Made by a program: the position numbers and the translations under genes
Shown here: positions 17,338-25,882 of the stretch, one piece after another
Layout of the letters: each line of letters opens with the position of its first letter
How positions within the stretch are numbered: the stretch's first letter is position 1
Notes under the pieces: generated by a model
Databases searched by the model: none
The model's input: the letters and a program-made list of their open reading frames with translations, nothing else
What the model was told of the DNA's origin: nothing
NCBI RefSeq assembly: GCF_001855555.1
Contig: NZ_MKCT01000025.1
Coordinates: 1 to 34,841 of the forward strand
DNA: 34,841 nt
Source: Chromobacterium sphagni
GTDB lineage: Bacteria; Pseudomonadota; Gammaproteobacteria; Burkholderiales; Chromobacteriaceae
Direction: 5' to 3'

Positions 17338-18147
17338 TCACCACTCCGGCTTTTGCGCCCAGGTGGCGATAAAGGTCGGCACATAGCTGTCGATGACGAA
17401 ACGCGGCCGCGGCTGCCAGTCTTCATGGAAACCGCGGATCACGAAGCCGGCCTCGGTCTGGCCGCCTATCTGTTGCGTCAGGCTGTGGCCGAACACCAGC
17501 GCCTCACCCCCTTCCCGTTTTCGCTGCAGCGCCTCCGGCTCAAGATCCGCCAGATCGGAATACGGCACCGCGAAGCGCGGCCGGATCAGGCCCAGGGCGG
17601 CGTACTGCGGATCGCGGTCCGCCACAAACGCCACCGGGTTGTAAAAGCTGCTGAGCAGGCGGCCGCCCGGCCGCAATACGCGGAAGCACTCGCGCCATAC
17701 CGGCCGCACGTCCGGCACATACAGATTGGAAATCGGGTGGAACACGCAGTCGAAGCCGGCGTCGGCGAAGCGCGACAGGTCGCGCATATCGCCATGCTCG
17801 ACTCGCAGGTTCAGGCCATCGCGCTCGGCCACCATCCGGTCGCGCGCCAGCTGCTCGGCGGACGCGTCCAGCACGGTCACGCGCGCGCCCGCCGCCGCCA
17901 GGATCGGCGCTTGTTGGCCGCCGCCGGAAGCCAGGCACAGGATATCCAGGCCCAGCACCTGGTCCAGCCAGCCCGCGGGCAGCGGACCGGGCGTCAGCCG
18001 CGCCTGCCAGTCGCCGCGGCGGGCGGCGGCGATTGCCGCGGCGTCCACCGGCTGCGACCATTCGCAACTAGCGGCCGCCTGGCGGTCCCAGGCGGCCTGG
18101 TTGTATTGGAAAACGTCTTGTTTGGCGATATCGGAAGAGTCAGGCAT
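17338..18147 (-). CDS. Class I SAM-dependent methyltransferase
   Basis: A 269-residue predicted cytoplasmic methyltransferase. Motif I is LCLASGGGQQAPILAAAGAR with the acidic end of strand 2 in VTVLDAS; the next motifs are VEHGDMRDLSRFADAGFDCV and FRVLRPGGRLLSSFYNP. The N-terminus (SDIAKQDVFQYNQAAWDRQ) resembles the small-molecule methyltransferases that act near the cofactor cleft. The substrate cannot be told. The frame continues up to 18261, but the ATG at 18147 has GAGGA 8 bp upstream and starts the recognisable protein. It is convergent with lolA. A near-consensus promoter lies about 235 bp upstream, leaving a long leader. Confidence 0.87.
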   Translation of the reverse strand: MPDSSDIAKQDVFQYNQAAWDRQAAASCEWSQPVDAAAIAAARRGDWQARLTPGPLPAGWLDQVLGLDILCLASGGGQQAPILAAAGARVTVLDASAEQLARDRMVAERDGLNLRVEHGDMRDLSRFADAGFDCVFHPISNLYVPDVRPVWRECFRVLRPGGRLLSSFYNPVAFVADRDPQYAALGLIRPRFAVPYSDLADLEPEALQRKREGGEALVFGHSLTQQIGGQTEAGFVIRGFHEDWQPRPRFVIDSYVPTFIATWAQKPEW

Positions 18148-18376
18148 CTTGCAGTCCTCGAAACGGAATCTGGCAAGCCGCCCGCGCGCGGGCCATTGGC
18201 ATCGGTCGATGCGGCAGCCGGCGGGAAAACCGGCGGCGCGCCGAACGGATGGATGAAACAAACAGCAATACGCTTGCCCGCGCGCCGGATGGCGGCGGAA
18301 AATCGGGACGCCGGCGGCATCCGGGCATTACTGGTTCATTTCGACAGCGCTCTCGCGAAGGAAAACAGATAGGGAA
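18148..18376 (-). other. Long untranslated leader of the methyltransferase gene
   Basis: Together with the promoter this makes a gene-free gap of about 300 bp before recR. If the promoter at 18383-18411 is used, about 229 nt precede the start codon. It has several G/C-rich inverted repeats (GGCGCG/CGCGCC-like around 18230-18290). I could not match it to a known riboswitch by eye. Confidence 0.4.
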
Positions 18377-18382
18377 GCGGCG

Positions 18383-18411
18383 ATTATAAGCGCCGCCGCC
18401 GTTTCATTCAA
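18383..18411 (-). promoter_or_regulatory. Near-consensus sigma-70 promoter upstream of the methyltransferase gene
   Basis: On the minus strand TTGAAT (18411-18406) and a perfect TATAAT (18388-18383) are 17 bp apart. This is the strongest promoter-like match I noticed in the window. It points left toward the methyltransferase gene and lies just after the recR stop. Confidence 0.6.
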
Positions 18412-18451
18412 ACGGCATTCGAGGCCATGCCGGCAAACGCAGGGCCATCCA

Positions 18452-19048
18452 TCAGACGCCGCGCCGCTCGTACACCGCCTGCGCCAGCGTGCCCAGATCC
18501 ACGTACTCCAGCTCGCCGCCCACCGGCATGCCGCGCGCGATGCGGGTGACGGCCAGGCCACGCTCCTTGAACAGCTCGCTCAGCATGTGGGCGGTGACCT
18601 CGCCTTCGGCGGTGAAATTGGTGGCGATCACCACCTCGCTCACCTGGTCGTCCAGCGCGCGCGCCATCAGCTTGTCCAGGTTCAGGTCGCGCGGGCCGAT
18701 GTTGTCCAGCGGCGAAATCCGCCCCATCAGCACGAAATACAGGCCCTCGAAACACTTGGCCTGCTCCAGCATCATCAGGTCGGCCGGCATCTCCACGATG
18801 CACAGCTGGTCCTGGCGGCGCGCTTCGTCCGCGCACAGATGGCACAGCTCGGTTTCGCTGAAGGTATTGCAGCGCTGGCAATGGGTAAGCTGGGTCAGCG
18901 CCCTGTCCAGCGCGCGCGCCAGCTTGTCTGCGCCCTTCTTGTCGCGCTGCAGCAAATGAAAGGCCATGCGCTGGGCGGTTTTGGGACCGACGCCGGGCAG
19001 GACTTTCAGCGCGGAGATCAAATGCTCCAGCGCGGGTGGATTCTTCAT
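18452..19048 (-). CDS. recR: Recombination mediator protein RecR
   Basis: A 198-residue protein that works with RecF/RecO to load RecA on gapped DNA. The N-terminal helix-hairpin-helix is [17 protein letters not shown]. The zinc site has four Cys at 57, 60, 69 and 72 (CQRC and CHLC). The Toprim domain follows ([13 protein letters not shown], then [11 protein letters not shown]) and a C-terminal [14 protein letters not shown]. All hallmark parts are present. Start: ATG 19048 gives the family-like MKNPPAL; a GTG two codons upstream (19054) has better spacing from an AGG, so the protein may be two residues longer. It is the last gene of dnaX-ybaB-recR, a common bacterial arrangement, separated from ybaB by about 143 bp with two hairpins. 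Confidence 0.96.
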   Translation of the reverse strand: MKNPPALEHLISALKVLPGVGPKTAQRMAFHLLQRDKKGADKLARALDRALTQLTHCQRCNTFSETELCHLCADEARRQDQLCIVEMPADLMMLEQAKCFEGLYFVLMGRISPLDNIGPRDLNLDKLMARALDDQVSEVVIATNFTAEGEVTAHMLSELFKERGLAVTRIARGMPVGGELEYVDLGTLAQAVYERRGV

Positions 19049-19123
19049 CGACACAAGCAGGCAACCTAATCAGACTAGCGGCCACAGGCCGCCGATAGGG
19101 AAAAGCACAAAGCTTCACGACAC

Positions 19124-19182
19124 GACGCCCCGCGCGGGACGGGGCGTCTGGCCGACATCAAACCGGCCCATCGCCGGGCCGG
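19124..19182 (-). other. Two strong hairpins between ybaB and recR
   Basis: GACGCCCC/GGGGCGTC (19124-19131 with 19141-19148) and CCGGCCC/GGGCCGG (19163-19169 with 19176-19182) are perfect arms. On the minus strand the second is followed only by GTTTGATG, a poor U-tract. They may reduce read-through into recR or protect the upstream mRNA. Confidence 0.45.
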
Positions 19183-19191
19183 CTGGCGCAA

Positions 19192-19518
19192 TCAGAACGG
19201 CAGCTTCATGCCGGCCGGCAGGTTCAGGCCATTGGTGAAGCCGGACATCCGCTCCTGGGTGGTGCTTTCCACCTTGCGCACGGCGTCGTTGAAGGCGGCG
19301 GCGATCAGGTCTTCCAGCATTTCCTTGTCGTCCAGCACGCTGTCGTCGATGGCCACGCGCTTGACGCCGTGGGCGCAGGTCATCACGACCTTCACCATGC
19401 CGGCGCCGGACTGGCCTTCCACTTCCACCAGCGCCAGCTCTTCCTGGGCCTTCTTCATATTATCCTGCATTTGCTGGGCCTGTTTCATCAGGCCGGCGAT
19501 TCCAGCTTTACCGAACAT
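19192..19518 (-). CDS. ybaB: YbaB/EbfC nucleoid-associated protein
   Basis: A 108-residue DNA-binding protein that acts as a tweezer-shaped homodimer. The family pattern is clear: start [20 protein letters not shown], a coiled helix of [15 protein letters not shown], then [20 protein letters not shown] and a second long helix ending in [18 protein letters not shown]. The start lies 6 bp after the dnaX stop and its ribosome site AGGAG overlaps the last dnaX codons (CAG GAG TGA), pointing to translational coupling. Confidence 0.95.
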   Translation of the reverse strand: MFGKAGIAGLMKQAQQMQDNMKKAQEELALVEVEGQSGAGMVKVVMTCAHGVKRVAIDDSVLDDKEMLEDLIAAAFNDAVRKVESTTQERMSGFTNGLNLPAGMKLPF

Positions 19519-19524
19519 TGCGGT

Positions 19525-21483
19525 TCACTCCTGTACGGGTTGAATGGTCTCGATGATCAGCGTGGCGCCCATTTCGCGCACCATCTGCTGCACCACCGGA
19601 TCGTTTTTCATGCATTCTCGAGCGATGGCCAGTTGCTCCTGGCGCTGGCGGGCGTCGACCATGGCCGGGGTTTCCATCCCCAGTTCCTCCACCGTCACCG
19701 TCAACTCCACCCCGTGGCCGAAGCGTTCGCACAGCGCAGCCTTCAGCTTGTCCTGGTAGTCGCGCCCGCTCATGTGGCGGAAGCTTTCCGGCACCGCCAA
19801 CTCCAGCCGCTGCTGGCTCCAGCCCTTCAATACCGCATTGTGCGCCAACATCCGCGCCGCGCCCAGCTTGCCGCCCAGATCCACCACCAGCGCCTGCCAG
19901 TCGCCGTCGAACTGGTAGTTGACCGGCTCGTCGTCCAGCGGCGGCGCCTGCGCGTAGTCCGGGATGGCTTCGCCGTCGTCGGCCTGCCACGGCATGTCGT
20001 CGATTTCGTCCTCGTCGCGCTCGTCGTCCTCTTCGGCATCGGCCTCGACCGCGGGCACCGCTTGCGGCACCGCCACAACGGCGGATTGCCGCGGCGCGAC
20101 GGCTTCGGCCGCAGGCTCGGGAGCCGGGGTCGGAGCCAGCGCGGGCCTAAGCTGCGCCGCGGGCGGCTGCGGCCTGGGCGCGGGCTCGGGTTCCGGCTCG
20201 GCCGCCGGGGCATTCTCTTCGCTCGCCGCGCGCGGGGCCGATTTCGCCTGGGTTTGCGATGCCAGGCCGGCGGCCTGCAAGGCGCGCGCAGCCGGCGACA
20301 TGCCGCGCTCGACCGGCGCCGCGGCGCTGGCCACGGCGCCGGGCCTGGCCTGTGGCGCGGCGGCTGGCCGAGGCGGCGCGGCGGCCTCAGCCGGCGCATT
20401 CACTGGATGGAAGGCCAGCATCCGCAGCAGCGTCATATTGAAGCCGGCGTGCTCGTCCGGCGCCAGCGCCAGGTCCTTGCGGCCGTGGATGGCGATCTGA
20501 TAGTACAGCTGCACGTCCTGCGGCGCGATGGCGTCGGCCAGCGCGAACAGCGTATCCCGCTCTGGCTCGTCGGCGGCCAGCGCCGCCGGCACCGTCTGCG
20601 CCAGCGCCAGCTGCTGCAGCAGCACCGCCAGCTCGGTCAGCGCGGAATCGAAGCTGATGCCGCGCTCGGCCAGATTGTCGGCCTCGGCCATCAGCGCCGC
20701 GCCGTCGGCGACCGACAACGCCTGCAGCAGGGTAAACAGGTAGCGGCGGTCCACCGCGCCCAGCATCGCGCGCACGCCGTCTTCCTTCACCTCGCCCAGC
20801 CCATAGGCGATGGCCTGGTCCAGCAGCGACTGCGCGTCGCGCATCGAACCCGCCGCGGCGCGGCCCAGCAGCGCCAGCGCGGCCGGCTCGTAGGCGATCT
20901 GTTCCACTTCCAGCATGTGCGCCAGATGGCTGGACACCTGCTGCGGCGTCATATTGCGCAGCGAAAATTGCAGGCAGCGGCTCAATACCGTCACCGGCAC
21001 CTTCTGCGGGTCGGTGGTGGCGAGGATGAACTTGACGTGCGCCGGCGGCTCTTCCAGCGTCTTCAGCATCGCATTGAAGGCGCTTTTCGACAGCATGTGC
21101 ACTTCGTCGATGATGTAGACCTTGAAGCGGCCCATGGTCGGCGCGTACTGGGCGTTTTCCAGCACTTCACGGATATTGTCGATGCCGGTGTTGGACGCGG
21201 CGTCGATTTCCAGCAGGTCGACGAAACGGCCGCTGTCGATCTGGCGGCAGGCGGAACACTCGCCGCACGGGTCGGCGGTGGTGCCAGTTTCGCAGTTCAG
21301 GCTTTTCGCCAGGATGCGGGCGATGGTGGTCTTGCCTACGCCCCGGGTGCCGGTCAGCAGGTAGGCGTGATGCAGCCGCGCCTCCTTGAGGGCGTTGCTG
21401 AGGGCGCGCACCACGTGCTCCTGGCCGACCAGGTCGGCAAAGCGCTTGGGACGCCATTTTCTGGCAAGGACTTGATAGCTCAT
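19525..21483 (-). CDS. dnaX: DNA polymerase III subunits gamma/tau
   Basis: A 652-residue clamp-loader ATPase of the replicative polymerase. The AAA+ part (about 1-370) has Walker A GTRGVGKT at 45-52, the zinc-binding Cys at 64, 73, 76 and 79, the DEVH Walker B in VYIIDEVHMLSK, and sensor residues near ATTDPQKVPVTVLSRC. A Pro/Ala-rich linker (about 370-530) ends in an acidic patch before a C-terminal tau domain (NYQFDGDWQALVVDLGGK, then LAVPESFRHM) that would contact the polymerase and helicase. I saw no obvious A-rich slippery site for gamma production. ATG 21483 gives the family start MSYQVLARKWRP; a TTG at 21504 would add seven residues. Confidence 0.96.
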   Translation of the reverse strand: MSYQVLARKWRPKRFADLVGQEHVVRALSNALKEARLHHAYLLTGTRGVGKTTIARILAKSLNCETGTTADPCGECSACRQIDSGRFVDLLEIDAASNTGIDNIREVLENAQYAPTMGRFKVYIIDEVHMLSKSAFNAMLKTLEEPPAHVKFILATTDPQKVPVTVLSRCLQFSLRNMTPQQVSSHLAHMLEVEQIAYEPAALALLGRAAAGSMRDAQSLLDQAIAYGLGEVKEDGVRAMLGAVDRRYLFTLLQALSVADGAALMAEADNLAERGISFDSALTELAVLLQQLALAQTVPAALAADEPERDTLFALADAIAPQDVQLYYQIAIHGRKDLALAPDEHAGFNMTLLRMLAFHPVNAPAEAAAPPRPAAAPQARPGAVASAAAPVERGMSPAARALQAAGLASQTQAKSAPRAASEENAPAAEPEPEPAPRPQPPAAQLRPALAPTPAPEPAAEAVAPRQSAVVAVPQAVPAVEADAEEDDERDEDEIDDMPWQADDGEAIPDYAQAPPLDDEPVNYQFDGDWQALVVDLGGKLGAARMLAHNAVLKGWSQQRLELAVPESFRHMSGRDYQDKLKAALCERFGHGVELTVTVEELGMETPAMVDARQRQEQLAIARECMKNDPVVQQMVREMGATLIIETIQPVQE

Positions 21484-21529
21484 GGGGGCGGATTTTAATG
21501 GCAATTGCCGCGCAAGGCGACTGATTTTA

Positions 21530-21556
21530 CCGGCGCGGCCGCCTGGGCCGCGCCGG
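21530..21556 (-). other. Eleven-bp G/C hairpin between mltB and dnaX
   Basis: CCGGCGCGGCC and GGCCGCGCCGG pair perfectly around GCCTG. It lies 12 bp after the mltB stop on the minus strand. No U-tract follows on that strand (TAAAATCAG), so any termination would be weak or rho-assisted. Confidence 0.5.
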
Positions 21557-21568
21557 GAGGAAACGGCC

Positions 21569-22612
21569 TTACTGCGCGGATGACGCCGGCTCGGACGACT
21601 TCTGCGCCAGCGCGGCGTAATAACGCTGGCGCACCTGGTCGGCGATTTCCTGCACCGCCTTGGCGTACAGCGCGCTGCGGTTGTAGCGGGTGATGGCGTA
21701 GAAGTTGTTCAGGCCCAGCCAGTACTCGGTGACGCCGGGCGCGGTTTCCAGCGAAAACAGCACCGCCGGCACGTCGTCAGCCAGCGGCGCCTGCGGCGCG
21801 ATGCCCATCCTGCGCAAGTCGCCCACCGTGTAGTGCAGGTTGAATTTGTCGGCCAGCAGCTTGTCCACCTGCGGCCCCGGCACCACGCTGGCCGGCACCA
21901 CCACGTCGTCGCCATGGCGCCAGCCGTGCAGCTGGAAGTAGTTGGCGACGCTGCCGATAGCGTCGTGCGGGTTGTTCCAGATGTCGCGGTGGCCGTTGCC
22001 GTCGAAATCCACCGCCCACTTGCGGTAGCTGGACGGCATGAACTGCGGCCAGCCCATCGCGCCGGCGTAAGAACCCTTCAGCGTCAGCGGGTCCTTGCCC
22101 TCCTCCTTGGCCAGCAGCAGGAACTGGGTCAGCTCCTTGCGGAAGAAATCGGCGCGGCGGGGGTAGTCGAAACCGATGGTGGACAGCGAGTCGGCCAGGC
22201 GGAAAGTGCCGGTATTGCGGCCGTAATGCGACTCCACGCCCAGGATGGCGACGATCACTTCCGGCGCCACCTGGTACTGCCGCTCGGCGCGCGCCAGCGT
22301 ATCGGCGTTGGCCTGCCAGAACGCCACGCCGTCGACGATCAACCTGTCGTTGACGGTGGAGGCGCGAAACTGGTACCACGGCCGCGAAGTGGACGGCTTG
22401 TCCAGGATGCGGATGATGTTGGGCTTGGGCTCGACATTGGCGAACACCGCCTCCAGCTCGGGCCGGTTGAACTGGCCGCCGGCGACTTGTTCGTCGATAT
22501 AGCGCTGCACGTCGGGGCGGGCCAGGAAGGCGGCGTCGGCCCAGGCCGGCGCGGCGGCCAGCGCGGCGGCTATCACGGCGGCCGTGCCGGCCAGTTTCTG
22601 CATCGGATTCAT
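21569..22612 (-). CDS. mltB: Lytic murein transglycosylase B type
   Basis: A 347-residue peptidoglycan-cleaving enzyme. Catalytic Glu 127 sits in ILGVESHYGRNTG, the usual context for this family, followed by GAMGWPQFMPSSYRKWAVDF and DGNGHRDIWNNPHDAIGSVA, which are very characteristic. E. coli MltB is a lipoprotein, but here the signal peptide ends in AWA-D near 25 and has no lipobox Cys, so a soluble periplasmic form like Slt35 is expected. The ATG at 22612 has only a weak GGA about 12 bp upstream. It follows hrcA with a 50-bp gap and may be cotranscribed with it. Confidence 0.93.
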   Translation of the reverse strand: MNPMQKLAGTAAVIAAALAAAPAWADAAFLARPDVQRYIDEQVAGGQFNRPELEAVFANVEPKPNIIRILDKPSTSRPWYQFRASTVNDRLIVDGVAFWQANADTLARAERQYQVAPEVIVAILGVESHYGRNTGTFRLADSLSTIGFDYPRRADFFRKELTQFLLLAKEEGKDPLTLKGSYAGAMGWPQFMPSSYRKWAVDFDGNGHRDIWNNPHDAIGSVANYFQLHGWRHGDDVVVPASVVPGPQVDKLLADKFNLHYTVGDLRRMGIAPQAPLADDVPAVLFSLETAPGVTEYWLGLNNFYAITRYNRSALYAKAVQEIADQVRQRYYAALAQKSSEPASSAQ

Positions 22613-22662
22613 ATTGTGTTCGTCCGTTATTGATTATGTCTGTGGATGGCGAAGGCGCGGAC

Positions 22663-23685
22663 TCAATCGCGGAACGACAAGGCGCTGCCCACCAGCCGCG
22701 CGGTAATGTCGACGATGGGTATCACCCTTTCGTAAGCCATGCGGGTGGGGCCGACCACGCCCAGGGTGCCGACCACCTGGCCGTTGACGCGATAGGGCGC
22801 GGTCACCACCGAGCATTCGTCCAGCGTCACCAGTCCAGACTCCTCGCCGATGAAAATGTTCACCCCCTGCGCCGCGCGGCTTTGCGACAACAGTTTCAAC
22901 AGCTCAGTCTTGCGCTCGAACACGCCGAACAGCTCGCGCAGCCGCGACAGGTCGTCGGACAGGTCGTTCACCTGCAGCAGGCGCGAGCCGCCGCTGACCA
23001 CCACGTCCTCGCCGCTATTGGCCAGCGTCTGCTGCCCCAGCCGCACCGCTGCCGCCATCAGTTCGGCAATGTCGCCCTGCAGCTCGCGCAGCTCGCCCTC
23101 CACCCGGCTGGTGACCGCGTCCAGCGCTTGGCCGCTGTAATGCTGGTTGATGAAGTTGCCCGCCTCCACCAGCTCCGACGGGGTGTAGTCGCGCTCGGTC
23201 AGCAGCAGGTGGTTCTGCACGTCGCCGTCCAGCGTCACCAGTATCATCAGGATGCGGCGCTCGGACAGGCGCAGGAATTCGATCTGGCGGAAAGCGACGT
23301 CGCTGCGCTGCGGCGTCATCACCACGCCGGCGAAGCTGGTCAGCTCCGACAGCAGCGACGACGCCGCCTGCACGATGCGCTGCGGACTGTCCGGCTGCAG
23401 GCTGGCTTCCAACTCGTGGCGCGCCAGCGCGTCCAGCGGCCGTATCGTCAGCAGACGGTCGACGAACAGCCGGTAGCCGCGCGCGGTGGGCACTCGCCCG
23501 GCCGAGGTGTGCGGCGAAGCGATCAGCCCCATGTTTTCCAGCTCGGCCAGCACATTGCGGATGGACGCGGAGGACAGCTCCACCCCCGGCAGCAGCGACA
23601 GGGCTTTGGATGCTACCGGCTGACCGTCGGCGATATAGCGTTCGATCAGGACCTTGAGCAAGCGTTGGGCGCGTTCGTTCATCAT
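22663..23685 (-). CDS. hrcA: Heat-inducible transcription repressor HrcA
   Basis: A 340-residue repressor that binds CIRCE elements before chaperone genes and is tuned by GroEL. The N-terminal winged helix is visible ([20 protein letters not shown], then [18 protein letters not shown] and [18 protein letters not shown]). A GAF-like core follows ([20 protein letters not shown]) and the C-terminal IFIGEESG...[15 protein letters not shown] is a hallmark. Of several in-frame Met codons, 23685/23682 fit the family start (MMNERAQ) with GGGGA just upstream; ATG 23694 has AGGA 8 bp before it and would add three residues. No CIRCE inverted repeat is visible near it and grpE-dnaK is not adjacent. It is divergent from recA. 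Confidence 0.95.
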   Translation of the reverse strand: MMNERAQRLLKVLIERYIADGQPVASKALSLLPGVELSSASIRNVLAELENMGLIASPHTSAGRVPTARGYRLFVDRLLTIRPLDALARHELEASLQPDSPQRIVQAASSLLSELTSFAGVVMTPQRSDVAFRQIEFLRLSERRILMILVTLDGDVQNHLLLTERDYTPSELVEAGNFINQHYSGQALDAVTSRVEGELRELQGDIAELMAAAVRLGQQTLANSGEDVVVSGGSRLLQVNDLSDDLSRLRELFGVFERKTELLKLLSQSRAAQGVNIFIGEESGLVTLDECSVVTAPYRVNGQVVGTLGVVGPTRMAYERVIPIVDITARLVGSALSFRD

Positions 23686-23774
23686 GTTCCCCATTGTACA
23701 CATCCTGAACCGCGCCAAAAGGGCCAGCAGCAAGACTTTGCGCCGGGTAGGCGCTTTTGTTCCCCGGCAAGCTG

Positions 23775-23803
23775 CTGTTAGGGCTCTGGTTTTCTGCGAT
23801 AAT
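23775..23803 (+). promoter_or_regulatory. Possible recA promoter
   Basis: GATAAT (23798-23803) lies 41 bp before the recA ATG, with CTGTTA 17 bp upstream as a poor -35. I found no CTGT-N8-ACAG LexA-type box in the 158-bp hrcA-recA gap. Confidence 0.35.
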
Positions 23804-23843
23804 CGCCCCATTATTGGTCCGACCTACCCCATTTGGAGACAGC

Positions 23844-24899
23844 ATGGCTTCCGAAGACAAGAGCAAGGCGCTCGCCGCCGCCCTCGCCCAGATTGAAAAG
23901 CAGTTCGGCAAGGGTTCGATCATGCGCATGAGCGACAACCAGATCACCGAAAACCTGCAAGTGATCTCCACCGGCTCGCTGACGCTGGACCTGGCGCTGG
24001 GCGTCGGCGGCCTGCCACGCGGCCGCGTGGTCGAAATCTACGGCCCGGAATCGTCCGGCAAAACCACCCTGTGTCTGCAGGTGGTGGCCGAGGCGCAGAA
24101 GCTGGGCGGCACCTGCGCCTACATCGACGCGGAAAACGCGCTGGACCCGCAATACGCGCAGAAGCTGGGCGTCAACGTGGAAGACTTGCTGATCTCGCAG
24201 CCGGACACCGGCGAGCAGGCGCTGGAAATCTGCGACATGCTGGTGCGCTCCAGCGGTGTCGACATCATCGTGGTGGACTCCGTCGCCGCGCTGGTGCCCA
24301 AGGCGGAAATCGAAGGCGAGATGGGCGACAGCCACGTCGGCCTGCAGGCCCGCCTGATGAGCCAGGCGCTGCGCAAGCTGACCGGCAACATCAAGCGCAC
24401 CAACACCCTGGTGATCTTCATCAACCAGATCCGCATGAAGATCGGCGTGATGTTCGGCAACCCGGAAACCACCACCGGCGGCAACGCGCTGAAGTTCTAC
24501 GCCTCGGTGCGCCTGGACATCCGCCGCACCGGCGGCATCAAGAAGGGCGAGGAAGTGGTCGGCAACGATACCCGCGTCAAAGTGGTGAAGAACAAGGTTT
24601 CGCCGCCGTTCCGCCAGGCCGATTTCGAAATCCTCTACGGCGAGGGCATCTCGCGCGCCGGCGAAATCATCGAGCTGGGCGTCAAGCACGGCTTCATCGA
24701 CAAGTCCGGCGCCTGGTACGCGTACAACGGCCAGAAGATCGGCCAGGGCAAGGACAACACCCGCGAATGGCTGAAAGCCAATCCGGCCATCGCCGAGGAG
24801 ATCGAACGCAAGATCCGCGACGCGGTCGGCATCAAGATCGAAATCAGCGAAGGCAAGGACGACGAGGAAGAACTGGCCGACGACGCCTTCGACGCCTGA
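23844..24899 (+). CDS. recA: Recombinase RecA
   Basis: A 351-residue ATP-dependent strand-exchange protein. Walker [10 protein letters not shown] is at 67-75. [20 protein letters not shown] covers loop L1, and [20 protein letters not shown] covers the Walker B region end and loop L2. The acidic tail [18 protein letters not shown] is typical. The start is set by GGAG at 23835-23838; the frame is open upstream to 23757 but those residues are unlike RecA. The stop overlaps the recX start (TGATG), so the two are translationally coupled. Confidence 0.98.
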   Translation: MASEDKSKALAAALAQIEKQFGKGSIMRMSDNQITENLQVISTGSLTLDLALGVGGLPRGRVVEIYGPESSGKTTLCLQVVAEAQKLGGTCAYIDAENALDPQYAQKLGVNVEDLLISQPDTGEQALEICDMLVRSSGVDIIVVDSVAALVPKAEIEGEMGDSHVGLQARLMSQALRKLTGNIKRTNTLVIFINQIRMKIGVMFGNPETTTGGNALKFYASVRLDIRRTGGIKKGEEVVGNDTRVKVVKNKVSPPFRQADFEILYGEGISRAGEIIELGVKHGFIDKSGAWYAYNGQKIGQGKDNTREWLKANPAIAEEIERKIRDAVGIKIEISEGKDDEEELADDAFDA

Positions 24900-25357
24900 T
24901 GGCGGCAAGCGAAAAAAGCCTGAAGGCGCGGGCCGTCGAACTGCTGGCCCGCCGGGAGTACTCCCGGCGGGAACTGGTTCGGCGGCTCGCGCCTTTTGCC
25001 GACAGCGAGGATGAGCTCAACGCGGTGCTGGACGAACTGGCCGGCAGCGACTGGCAGTCCGATCAGCGCTTCGCCCAGCAGTTCGCCAGCAGCCGCGGCG
25101 GCAAGTTCGGCAGTCGCCGGCTGCAGCAGGAAATGCGCCAGCGCGGCGTAGCCGACGACACCATACGCGAGGCATTGTCCGGCCAGGACGACCTGGCCAG
25201 CGCCCGCGCGCAGTGGCAGAAGAAGTTCGGCCGCCTGCCGGCCGACGCGGCGGAAAAGGCCAAGCAGTACCGTTTCCTGGCCCAGCGCGGCTTTCCCGGC
25301 GAGGTGATCCGCCAGGTATTGGCCGGCGGCGGAGATGACGACTTTCACGAGGACTGA
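24899..25357 (+). CDS. recX: Regulatory protein RecX
   Basis: A 152-residue modulator that binds RecA filaments and limits their activity. It is made of the three-helix repeats typical of Rec[21 protein letters not shown], then [20 protein letters not shown] with [10 protein letters not shown], and [24 protein letters not shown] 24899 overlaps the recA stop, as in many Proteobacteria, so its level should be tied to RecA translation. The frame is open far upstream within recA, but that is out-of-frame recA sequence. Confidence 0.95.
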   Translation: MAASEKSLKARAVELLARREYSRRELVRRLAPFADSEDELNAVLDELAGSDWQSDQRFAQQFASSRGGKFGSRRLQQEMRQRGVADDTIREALSGQDDLASARAQWQKKFGRLPADAAEKAKQYRFLAQRGFPGEVIRQVLAGGGDDDFHED

Positions 25358-25360
25358 GCC

Positions 25361-25819
25361 ATGAGCGCGCGCGGCATCGCCACCAAAATCGACATCGCCG
25401 CAGGCCCGGAGCTGGTCTGGCAGGTGCTGAGCGACTGGCCGCGCTATCCGGAGTGGAACCCGTTCATCGTCGGCCTGCATGGACGCCACCTCTTGGGCGC
25501 CCGGCTGGTGGCCACCCTCCATCCTCCCGGCGGCAGGCGGACGACCTTCCGCCCGATCGTCACCGAACTTTGCCCGCCGCAGGCGCTGGCCTGGCGCGGC
25601 TCACTGCTCCTGCCCGGCCTGCTCGACGGCGCCCACCACTTCCGGCTGGAGGCGCTGAACGGCGGCGGCGCCCGGCTGCATCACCGCGGCGCCCTCAGCG
25701 GCCTGCTGCTGCCGCTGTTCGGCGCAAAAGGCCTGAAAAGCGCCCGCCAGGGTTTCCTGCTGATGAACCGGGCATTGAAACAGCGCTGCGAAACCCTTGC
25801 CAGCGCCGCCACGGCTTGA
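25361..25819 (+). CDS. SRPBCC-fold (START-like) hypothetical protein
   Basis: A 152-residue protein with the pattern of polyketide cyclase/START-like folds: an N-terminal strand then AGPELVWQVLSDWPRYPEWNPFI, and later LAWRGSLLLPGLLDGAHHF. Such proteins bind hydrophobic ligands in a deep cavity, but the ligand is unknown here. No signal peptide. Its ATG lies 3 bp after the recX stop, so it is probably cotranscribed with recA-recX, although a link with recombination is not expected from its fold. It lies between recX and alaS. Confidence 0.8.
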   Translation: MSARGIATKIDIAAGPELVWQVLSDWPRYPEWNPFIVGLHGRHLLGARLVATLHPPGGRRTTFRPIVTELCPPQALAWRGSLLLPGLLDGAHHFRLEALNGGGARLHHRGALSGLLLPLFGAKGLKSARQGFLLMNRALKQRCETLASAATA

Positions 25820-25882
25820 CACAATCGACGGATTCGCCCGACTGCCAGTCCGGGGCAAAATTTTGAAATAGATCAGACAATC

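Noticed and set aside
19369-21498. A 709-codon frame antisense to dnaX
   Set aside because: Composition is His/Arg/Gln-rich shadow sequence; dnaX on the minus strand has all catalytic motifs.
23781-23796. CTGT-like element considered as a LexA box before recA
   Set aside because: The matching ACAG half site at 8-bp spacing is absent.
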